Below, one piece after another: positions 51,949-58,086 of a DNA stretch of 64,000 bases. Positions within the stretch are counted from its first letter, which is position 1; every line of letters starts with the position of its first letter. The notes below the pieces were generated by a model. That model saw only the letters and a program-made list of their open reading frames with translations. It made no database searches and was not told the origin of the DNA. The translations under genes and the position numbers were made by a program. The stretch is from Elusimicrobia bacterium HGW-Elusimicrobia-1 (GTDB lineage Bacteria; Elusimicrobiota; Endomicrobiia; PHAN01). The stretch spans positions 1-64,000 of the forward strand of contig PHAN01000007.1 of NCBI GenBank assembly GCA_002841695.1, read 5' to 3'.

Positions 51949-52017
51949 GTGGCCAGTGGCGAGTGGTTAGTGGCGAGCAAAATCAAAAAGTTTTTCTAAC
52001 CACTAACCACTCGCCAC
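51949..52017. repeat. Heptamer-armed hairpin repeat, copy E
   Basis: This copy has GTGGCGAGTGGTTAGTGGCG-type units on the left, a core resembling copies B and C (GCGAGCAAAATCAAAAAGTT), and ACTAACC-type units on the right. It lies between the divergent rimP promoter and the Nudix gene. Confidence 0.78.
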
Positions 52018-52053
52018 CCGCGTCCGCCATTTGCCGGTCGGGGGAATTAAATA

Positions 52054-52062
52054 TGGTATAAT
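52054..52062 (+). promoter_or_regulatory. Extended -10 promoter giving a leaderless Nudix mRNA
   Basis: TGGTATAAT contains a perfect -10 hexamer (52057-52062) with the TGn extension; only 6 nt separate it from the ATG at 52069. Transcription would therefore begin at or next to the start codon. A -35 candidate TTGCCG is at 52031-52036 but its 20-nt spacing is too long. Confidence 0.55.
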
Positions 52063-52068
52063 CTCCCG

Positions 52069-52785
52069 ATGAAATACACTGAAAAACTTCACCGTCGCCG
52101 TCGCATATACACAGGCAAAAGCGTAAACTTTTCCGCCGATGTCGCCCGCCTTCCCGACGGCAAAACTTCCGTCCGCGAATATCTGGAACATCCCGGAGCC
52201 GTGGCCGTCCTGCCTCTTATGCCCGGCGGGCGACAGGCAGTTTTCGTAAGGCAGTACCGCTATCCTGTCGGCAAAGAAACCCTCGAGATTCCCGCCGGTA
52301 AACTGTCCGCCAAAGAAAATCCGCTCGCTTGCGCGAAAAGGGAACTTGAGGAAGAGACCGGCATGCGGGCCGGATCGATAAAAAAACTTTTTTCGTACTG
52401 GCCTTCGGCGGCTTTCAGCACGGAGGTCATACACGTTTACGTCGCCACGCGCCTTGCGCGGGGCAGTTTTAATCCGGATTCGGACGAATTTATCGAGCCG
52501 GTTATCGTCGATATAGACGAAGCGATCTGTATGGTGCGCAGGGGGCTCATCAGAGATTCCAAAACGGCCCTCGCGCTGTTGTATTACGAAACTTTTATCC
52601 GAACGCGCGCGAATCGCGGGCAAATCGTTAAGCCGGGCAAGCTCGGCAATTATATGGAGCACCGGAAGATTCTTGTAGTCGCCGACCTTGGTCGGCTCAC
52701 AGCAAAAAAAGCCGAGCAAGCTCGGCAACTACAGTGCTTATGCGCGCGAGTGAGACAAAAGTCACAAAAAAAACTCTTGACTTAA
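52069..52785 (+). CDS. Nudix hydrolase, ADP-ribose pyrophosphatase-like
   Basis: The enzyme probably cleaves ADP-ribose or related nucleotide sugars. In the 238-residue product the Nudix box is GKLSAKENPLACAKRELEEE followed by TGM, with EIPAGKL before it, as in the ADP-ribose pyrophosphatases. Family members usually end after about 180 residues. Here the last 50 or so (from PGKLGNY on) are basic, lack domain similarity and are encoded by GCCGAGC repeats, so the natural end was probably lost. Transcription is probably leaderless. Confidence 0.85.
   Translation: MKYTEKLHRRRRIYTGKSVNFSADVARLPDGKTSVREYLEHPGAVAVLPLMPGGRQAVFVRQYRYPVGKETLEIPAGKLSAKENPLACAKRELEEETGMRAGSIKKLFSYWPSAAFSTEVIHVYVATRLARGSFNPDSDEFIEPVIVDIDEAICMVRRGLIRDSKTALALLYYETFIRTRANRGQIVKPGKLGNYMEHRKILVVADLGRLTAKKAEQARQLQCLCARVRQKSQKKLLT
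52676..52733. repeat. Inverted GTAGTnGCCGA element in the Nudix 3' end
   Basis: Arms of 23 bp with three mismatches (GTAGTCGCCGACC... and its inverted partner ending in CTCGGCAACTAC) flank a 12-nt A-rich loop. A partial copy of one arm lies just upstream at 52628-52652. It overlaps the coding 3' part of the Nudix gene and encodes its unusual tail. Confidence 0.7.
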
Positions 52786-52805
52786 AAACAATAATTTGCT
52801 ATATA
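52777..52805 (+). promoter_or_regulatory. Promoter of the riboswitch-controlled gene
   Basis: A -35 TTGACT (52777-52782, 5 of 6), a 17-nt spacer, and an extended -10 TGCTATATA (hexamer 52800-52805) predict a start near 52812. It overlaps the end of the Nudix gene. The transcript would start just before the c-di-GMP-I aptamer. Confidence 0.72.
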
Positions 52806-52821
52806 GTGACTGCGATATAAG

Positions 52822-52981
52822 TACCCGAAACGGCAAACCCCGGGAAACCGGGGGACGCAAAGCCGTCAGGCGGCATAAGCAATTTATAAATTGTCGCCGC
52901 TTGGCGTCCCGATTTTACGTCGGGACACGGGCCTAAATTCCGCCGTTGTTTGGCGGGACACGGCGGCCGGGTTGCCGAAGG
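52822..52981 (+). ncRNA. c-di-GMP-I (GEMM-I) riboswitch with 65-nt inserted module
   Basis: The aptamer core is recognisable on both sides. 5' part: CGGCAAACC, a GAAA-capped GC stem, then GGGACGCAAAGCC (52831-52864). 3' part: GGGCCTAAA, a hairpin TCCGCC/GGCGGG, then the GGCGGCCGGGTTGCCGAAGG end (52929-52980), which corresponds to the tetraloop-receptor and GNRA-docking regions known from Vc2. The base at the position known as G20 is G, which favours c-di-GMP over cGAMP. In Vc2 only 3 nt separate the two parts. Here 65 nt hold two more hairpins (52870-52897 and 52905-52927). The ribosome binding site GAAGG lies in the last aptamer bases, before the ATG at 52991, consistent with translational control. 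Confidence 0.82.
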
Positions 52982-52990
52982 TATAAAACG

Positions 52991-53473
52991 ATGACATTGC
53001 GTTTAGCGCTGGCACTTTTATTGTTTACCGGATCGTATATGGCCGCAACACCGGCCGATGCGCGTCCGGTTTATTTATTTTCGGGGGTTACGGATTCCTC
53101 GTTTTACGAGGATTTGGACGTACGCGACTCCCGCAACAGAGTTTTGAGCGACGCGAAGTCGGTGTTGATGCTGCGCGAGACCTTCGCGGTTTCGCTTTAC
53201 CAGATTCTTATGGTCAGGGGCGCTCCGCTTGCCGCTATGGTTAAGGGCGTTGTGGGACGCAATTTCCCGGACTGTTCGTCGATCGGCGTTCCTGCGCGGA
53301 AGTTTATAACCGGCGCCAAGTCGCCGGCAGCCATCATCGCCGAGCGGCTTGAAAAAATCGCGATACAATCCTCCGCCGCATTTCTTTCGGTCGTAATGGC
53401 CGGCGGCGTTTTCATTTTTGCGGCTAAACGGCCCCCCGTTTCGGTCCGCTCCTTTGAAGTCCTGCGTTGTTGA
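52991..53473 (+). CDS. Small exported protein of unknown family, riboswitch target
   Basis: The 160-residue product has a signal peptide (LRLALALLLFTGSYMAATPADA) and a hydrophobic segment close to the C-terminus (FLSVVMAGGVFIFAA), followed by a basic tail. The middle is not recognised: VYLFSGVTDSSFYEDLDVRD, FAVSLYQILMVRGAPLAAMV, and two Cys. The ATG at 52991 is chosen because it follows the aptamer's GAAGG by about 10 nt; a longer start at 52946 would lie within the aptamer. Direct control by c-di-GMP points to a role in surface attachment, motility or pilus control. Confidence 0.75.
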   Translation: MTLRLALALLLFTGSYMAATPADARPVYLFSGVTDSSFYEDLDVRDSRNRVLSDAKSVLMLRETFAVSLYQILMVRGAPLAAMVKGVVGRNFPDCSSIGVPARKFITGAKSPAAIIAERLEKIAIQSSAAFLSVVMAGGVFIFAAKRPPVSVRSFEVLRC

Positions 53474-53832
53474 TTTATCCCTCCATCCGCAAATGTGCGG
53501 ACGGGTTCAGACCTGTTCGTACGCAATCGAATTAAAATCGCTTTTTATTAACTGATGTAGTTGCCGGTCGCCACGCTTGTCATTGCGAATCAAGTGCTTG
53601 CACTTGATGAAGCAATCTCTGCCGAACGTGAGATTGCTTCCCCGCCAGGGCGGGGCAGGCAGTCAGTCGCTGCGATCTTTCCTCGCAATGACAACACGAA
53701 GTTTGATTGTGACCCGTGTTATCCATGCGCGCGCGTGCGCGTATATACAACGCGGGAACTTACAAGCCGCGGTTGCACTGAACGCAGAGCGACAGGCCGA
53801 GACCTGAACCTGCTTCGACCCGGAGAGCGAAT
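53474..53832. other. 359-nt intergenic region, no gene
   Basis: The gap holds a 118-bp multi-hairpin repeat (53577-53694), then a 26-bp alternating pyrimidine-purine tract (53724-53749). I see no coding region with support. A short ORF across it (53561-53836) is made of repeat sequence. No convincing promoter for the next gene was found. Confidence 0.7.
53577..53694. repeat. 118-bp MITE-like repeat with TTGTCATTGCGA ends
   Basis: Perfect 12-bp terminal inverted repeats (TTGTCATTGCGA and TCGCAATGACAA) enclose a 20-bp near-palindrome (ATCAAGTGC/GCACTTGAT), a GCAATCT/AGATTGC hairpin and a CCCCGCC/GGCGGGG-like stem. Such ends are common in dispersed bacterial repeats. Nothing suggests a transposase gene nearby. 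A similar but shorter element lies at 58021-58086. Confidence 0.78.
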
Positions 53833-54069
53833 ATGATATACCCGGTCGTCGTAAAAAAAATAGCGGACCAAAAATACGTGGCTTACTGCCTCATAACGGA
53901 TTCCATCTTCGCTTCGGCTCCGACTATGCGTTTGGCGCTGGAGGACGTAAGCGGCCAGTTCGCCTCGCGCGTGCACGACAAGGAAGCGCTCATAGACGTA
54001 ATAGTTATGGCCGATAACACCGCTGATCGCGCCGAGGCGGCGGGGTTTGATACGGGAAAATGGGCATGA
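53833..54069 (+). CDS. HicB-like small protein
   Basis: The 78-residue product begins MIYPVVVKKIADQKYVAYCL, similar to the beta-strand start of HicB antitoxins and UPF0150 proteins (xYPVVxxxxDxxYxAYxPD). The helix (TMRLALEDVSGQFASRV) fits the same fold. No HicA partner or DNA-binding domain is seen, so an orphan HicB-fold protein is the better description. GGAG lies 7-8 nt before the ATG, and the gene overlaps the next by ATGA. Confidence 0.6.
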   Translation: MIYPVVVKKIADQKYVAYCLITDSIFASAPTMRLALEDVSGQFASRVHDKEALIDVIVMADNTADRAEAAGFDTGKWA

Positions 54070-54722
54070 AAATTAACAGCCGGAGTTTGATTATCGCGCT
54101 ATTGGCTTCGGTGACGCCGCTTTTCGGGATGTCGGCCGCCGTGGTAAATGTGGGCGCCGAAATATCGGCGTTAAAAGGCGGCAAGACCGACAGAAAGATA
54201 GAGGCCGCCCGCCGTCTGGGAAAATCCGGCGATGCTTCCGCCGCGGCGGCTTTGACGGGCGAATTGTCGTCCCAAAAAGATATGCGCGTTCGCGCCGGGA
54301 TCGTCGAGGCGTTGGGGAATCTCAGGCACAAAGGCGCCTTGGACGAATTAAAAAATGTTTTGAGGTCGAACGACCATATCGTCGTCAAGTCGGCCGCCGT
54401 AATAGCCATGGGATCGGTGGGGACGAAAGATGCGGTGGCGGAATTGAGGTCGGTGTCCTCATCGGGTCAATTTGATATTGCGCTGCGGCTCGACGCTATG
54501 GAGGCGCTGTCGCGCATTCCCGGCGATGATTCTTTCGCCGCGCTTGAGGCGGCCGCGGGAGACAAACATCCGGCGGTGCGTCGGGCGGCGGCGAGTTTTT
54601 TGTGGCAGAGTTTTTATTCCGGGCAAAAGGAGCGCGTGACGGGAGTTCTCATGGCGTTGTCATCCGACAAGGATGCGCAAGTCGCCGCGGCCGCGCGGAA
54701 AATGCTGGAACTCGGACAATAG
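54066..54722 (+). CDS. Exported HEAT-repeat protein
   Basis: The 218-residue product starts with a signal peptide (SLIIALLASVTPLFGMSAA) and then shows four or more HEAT-like helical units, for example KIEAARRLGKSGDASAAAAL, VRAGIVEALGNLRHKGALDEL, VKSAAVIAMGSVGTKDAVAEL and RLDAMEALSRIPGDDSFAAL. Such proteins act as binding scaffolds. The start at 54066 lies in the ATGA overlap with the HicB-like gene. The next gene follows after 7 nt. Confidence 0.8.
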   Translation: MKINSRSLIIALLASVTPLFGMSAAVVNVGAEISALKGGKTDRKIEAARRLGKSGDASAAAALTGELSSQKDMRVRAGIVEALGNLRHKGALDELKNVLRSNDHIVVKSAAVIAMGSVGTKDAVAELRSVSSSGQFDIALRLDAMEALSRIPGDDSFAALEAAAGDKHPAVRRAAASFLWQSFYSGQKERVTGVLMALSSDKDAQVAAAARKMLELGQ

Positions 54723-54729
54723 GGCAACG

Positions 54730-57700
54730 ATGAAAAACACAGGCGCAGGCAAAACTATCCCGATTTTATTCTTTATGAGCGGCGCCGCCGGCCTCGTTTA
54801 TGAGATACTCTGCGTTCGCGCGCTGTCTCTGGTTTTCGGCTCGACACATATGGCGGTTTCTACGGTGCTGGCCGCGTTTATGTTCGGGTTGGCTCTGGGC
54901 AGCCGGTACTTCGGATGGCTGGTCGGCAGGCACGAAAAATCTCCGGATTCCGGATACCCTGTCAAACTGTACGGATACCTGGCGCTCGGCTGCGGAATTT
55001 ATTTTCTGGTTACTCCTGAGATTTTCCGCTTGATAGAGACGGTGGCAGTGTCGGTTTCATCCGGTTATATGAAAGACGGGATATTGGGCGCGAATGTGTA
55101 CCGTGTTCCGTCGTGGTCGTTCGCGACTGTTTTTGCGGCCGCGTTCTTGGCAATGGCGATTCCGACTTTTCTTATAGGGGGAATGCTTCCGATACTGGCG
55201 TCCGGGTTGAACAGGGGCATTGCCAATGGCGGCGGCGTTGCGCGGGATAATGTCGGAATGACAGGTTTCCTTTATAGTATAAATACGTGGGGCGCCGTTT
55301 TCGGTACGGCTATGGCGGGGTATTTTCTTATAAATCTTGCGGGCGTAAGAGGAACGTTTTACGTGGCCGCCGTCATCAATTTTGTCGTGGCCGCCGCGGC
55401 GCTGCTTGTGGCCGGAAAGCGACCCGCCTTGCCGGCCTTGCGGGTTTCATCGGTTGGCGAAGGCGTTGAAGCCGACGATGCTTCGTGGCTGATTTTGCCG
55501 GCAATAGCCCTATCCGGCGCGACGGCCCTGGCCTACGAAGTTTTGTGGACACGCGCGCTATCGATGATTCTGGGTTCGTCCACATACGCTTTCACGACTA
55601 TGCTTTGCGCTTTTCTGAGCGGGATTGCGCTGGGCAGTTGGATATACGGCAGGGTGTCCGGGATTTCCAAATGGCCTTTCGGAGTATCCACGGCTTCATT
55701 CGGATTGATTCAGGGCGCGATAGGCGTTTTTGTTTTGGCGCTGGTTCCGGTGTTCGGAATTCTTCCGCTCATATTCGTCACGATGTTCCGCATCGTGGGC
55801 GGCAGTTTCGCCGGAACGCAATTGATACAGTTTGCGGTGGCATTTATCGCCATGCTGGCGCCCACAACGCTTTTCGGCGCGACTTTGCCGCTGGCCGCGG
55901 ATATATATCGCCGCGCCCGTCCGCGCCCGGCCGTCGCCGGAGTTATTCGCGGGGTCGGCGCCACCGTGGGCGGGGTTTACGCGGCAAATACCGTCGGAGC
56001 CATCGCGGGGGCTTTGGCCGCCGGATTTGCCTTGATTCCGTGGCTGGGCATCGAGCGGGCCATCATTTCCGTTGCCGTCGTCAATGTGGCTCTGGCGATA
56101 TTTCTGATATCGGTTTCCGCCAAAGAAAAGAAATTTTTTCGGTATGCTTCGGTCGTGTTTCTTGTATTTTTCACGGTGTCCTACGTTTCGGCCGTTCCGC
56201 AATGGAACCGCAACGTGATAGGTTCCGGCGTATATTCATACGCCCCTATGCTTGAGAAGATAATGGATTTATCGCCGGGTAAAAAAATAAGGTCTCTGGT
56301 CGATTATCTCAACGAAAGAGAAATTCTTTTTTACAAAGACGGCAGTCATTTCGCGTTAAGCGTATTTAGGACGATAAACGGCGAACTTGCGCTTGCCATC
56401 GACGGGAAAATCGACGCTTCGGACTCGTATTTGGATATGCCGTCGCAGTTATTGGCGGCGCACCTGCCGATGATACTTCACAAAAAGCCGTCGCGTTCTC
56501 TTGTTATAGGGCTGGCCAGCGGAATTACGCTGGGCGCGGTTCTCAAATATCCTGTCGCGGAGGTCGATTGCGTTGAAATAGAGCCGCAAATGATAAAGGC
56601 GAGCGGTTGTTTCGACGGTATCAACGGCAAGCCGCTGGAAGATTCCCGGGTAAAGGTCATTATAGACGACGCCAGAAGATATTTGTCTGCAAACAGAAAA
56701 ACGCCCGGAAAGTACGATGTTATAATCTCGCAGCCATCCAACCCATGGATGACAGGCGTGGCGCCTCTCTTTACCAAAGAGTTTATGGAGATAGGAAAAG
56801 ACAATCTGGCCGACGATGGAATTATGTGTATGTGGTTTCATTCTTACGGCGTGGACAGGGATATACTTTTAAGTATTTTCAGGACTTTCAGTTCGGTTTT
56901 TCCGGGCGCGTCCTGCTGGCGCGCCGGCGGCAATAACATACTTTTGATAGGGTCATTGCGCCGGACACCCATAGATTTTGCCGGAATAGAAAGAGCGTTC
57001 GCGCTTTTTGCGGATGATATGAGGACTTCGGGCATCGACAGTCCCGCGGGTTTTCTGGGCAAGTTCGGATTTTATCTTTCCGATATAGAATATAATACGG
57101 CCGGAGTAAAACCGAATACCGATAATACGCCGCTCGTTGAGTTCAGGTCGCCTAAGTTCGTGCATAGGTATGATATCGCCGCCCAAAACGAAAAATTTGT
57201 GTCCGGGAACGGAGTTTCGGCGCTGCCGTATTTGTCGTCGAAACCTTCGCGGCGACTCTCAGAGCAACTCTTTGAGGCGTACAAGGCGTCGGGAATGTTC
57301 AGACAGGCCAAGGAGACGCTCGCTATTATTTTAAGAGAGAATCCTGACGATAAAAAACTTTTAAATCAACTCGCTTACATTTATTTGTCGGAGGGCGATT
57401 CCACAAACGCCGAGGATTTGCTTTTGCGGCTTTACGCCAAAGATCCGAATTATTTGCCTGTTCTGGGGAATCTCAGCCAACTCTATCTTAATAAGGGTAT
57501 GTTTGAAAAATCGCTCAAATACGCCGAAGCCGCCGTGGCTGTAAATCCGTCGTCTTATGAGGCGCAGAATAATCTGGGGATGGTTTACCTCGGGATGAAA
57601 TTATTCGGCAAAGCCGAGGGGCATTTGAAAAAAGCGGTTAAATTGAAGGCCGATTTCGTTCCGGCTTTATACAACCTTTCCTTGTATTATCTTTACGTGG

Positions 57701-57873
57701 AAAAAGATGTGACACGAACACGCGGCATCCTGGAGCGGATAATAAAATTGGAGCCGACTTTCGCCGAGCCGTATAGGTTGCTCAGCGATATTTACATAAC
57801 ATCCGGAAAGACGCAGGAAGCCATAAAGATGAGTTATCTGAATCGCAGATATACCGACAGACATAATTGGTAA
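54730..57873 (+). CDS. Fused multi-pass membrane / spermidine-synthase-like / TPR protein
   Basis: The 1047-residue product has three parts. Residues 1-490 hold about 12-14 hydrophobic helices in two related halves (FFMSGAAGLVYEILCVRALSLVFG and LPAIALSGATALAYEVLWTRAL), as in the MFS-like part of fused spermidine synthases. The middle has a SAM-binding Rossmann fold (VIGLASGITLGAVLKYPVAEVDCVEIEPQMI, with IISQPSNPWMTGVAPLFTKEF), typical of the polyamine aminopropyltransferase-like family. The last 250 residues form TPR repeats (LLNQLAYIYLSEGDSTNAED, AQNNLGMVYLGMKLFGKAEG). The substrate is unknown. Confidence 0.85.
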   Translation: MKNTGAGKTIPILFFMSGAAGLVYEILCVRALSLVFGSTHMAVSTVLAAFMFGLALGSRYFGWLVGRHEKSPDSGYPVKLYGYLALGCGIYFLVTPEIFRLIETVAVSVSSGYMKDGILGANVYRVPSWSFATVFAAAFLAMAIPTFLIGGMLPILASGLNRGIANGGGVARDNVGMTGFLYSINTWGAVFGTAMAGYFLINLAGVRGTFYVAAVINFVVAAAALLVAGKRPALPALRVSSVGEGVEADDASWLILPAIALSGATALAYEVLWTRALSMILGSSTYAFTTMLCAFLSGIALGSWIYGRVSGISKWPFGVSTASFGLIQGAIGVFVLALVPVFGILPLIFVTMFRIVGGSFAGTQLIQFAVAFIAMLAPTTLFGATLPLAADIYRRARPRPAVAGVIRGVGATVGGVYAANTVGAIAGALAAGFALIPWLGIERAIISVAVVNVALAIFLISVSAKEKKFFRYASVVFLVFFTVSYVSAVPQWNRNVIGSGVYSYAPMLEKIMDLSPGKKIRSLVDYLNEREILFYKDGSHFALSVFRTINGELALAIDGKIDASDSYLDMPSQLLAAHLPMILHKKPSRSLVIGLASGITLGAVLKYPVAEVDCVEIEPQMIKASGCFDGINGKPLEDSRVKVIIDDARRYLSANRKTPGKYDVIISQPSNPWMTGVAPLFTKEFMEIGKDNLADDGIMCMWFHSYGVDRDILLSIFRTFSSVFPGASCWRAGGNNILLIGSLRRTPIDFAGIERAFALFADDMRTSGIDSPAGFLGKFGFYLSDIEYNTAGVKPNTDNTPLVEFRSPKFVHRYDIAAQNEKFVSGNGVSALPYLSSKPSRRLSEQLFEAYKASGMFRQAKETLAIILRENPDDKKLLNQLAYIYLSEGDSTNAEDLLLRLYAKDPNYLPVLGNLSQLYLNKGMFEKSLKYAEAAVAVNPSSYEAQNNLGMVYLGMKLFGKAEGHLKKAVKLKADFVPALYNLSLYYLYVEKDVTRTRGILERIIKLEPTFAEPYRLLSDIYITSGKTQEAIKMSYLNRRYTDRHNW

Positions 57874-58020
57874 AAATAATGGCGCGACTCGATAGAAAAA
57901 TACTATCGGCGGAACAAAAGGCAGTGGCTCGTGGCTCGTGGCCCGAGGTCAGTGGCTCGCTTTCATCCGGTCGCCTGTCCGCTCTATTCTCTAAATTGAG
58001 AACCTTGCCCCGATTTTTAG

Positions 58021-58086
58021 GTGTCATGCTGAGTGAAACGAAGCATCTCGCTTTTGAGATTCTTCGCCTTCGGCTCAGAATGACAC
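58021..58086. repeat. TGTCATnCTGAG palindromic element at the start of the giant gene
   Basis: Terminal arms TGTCATGCTGAG and CTCAGAATGACA match in reverse complement with one mismatch in twelve. Between them GCATCTC and GAGAT can pair. The element is read in frame by the giant surface-protein ORF and supplies two of its possible start codons (58026 and 58080). Confidence 0.78.

Noticed and set aside
53561-53836. 91-residue ORF in the repeat-filled gap
   Set aside because: It is formed by the MITE-like element and the alternating tract, and it runs into the start of the HicB-like gene without support.
53833-54069. Considered as a HicAB toxin-antitoxin pair
   Set aside because: No HicA-like toxin gene lies on either side, and the downstream gene is an exported HEAT protein.
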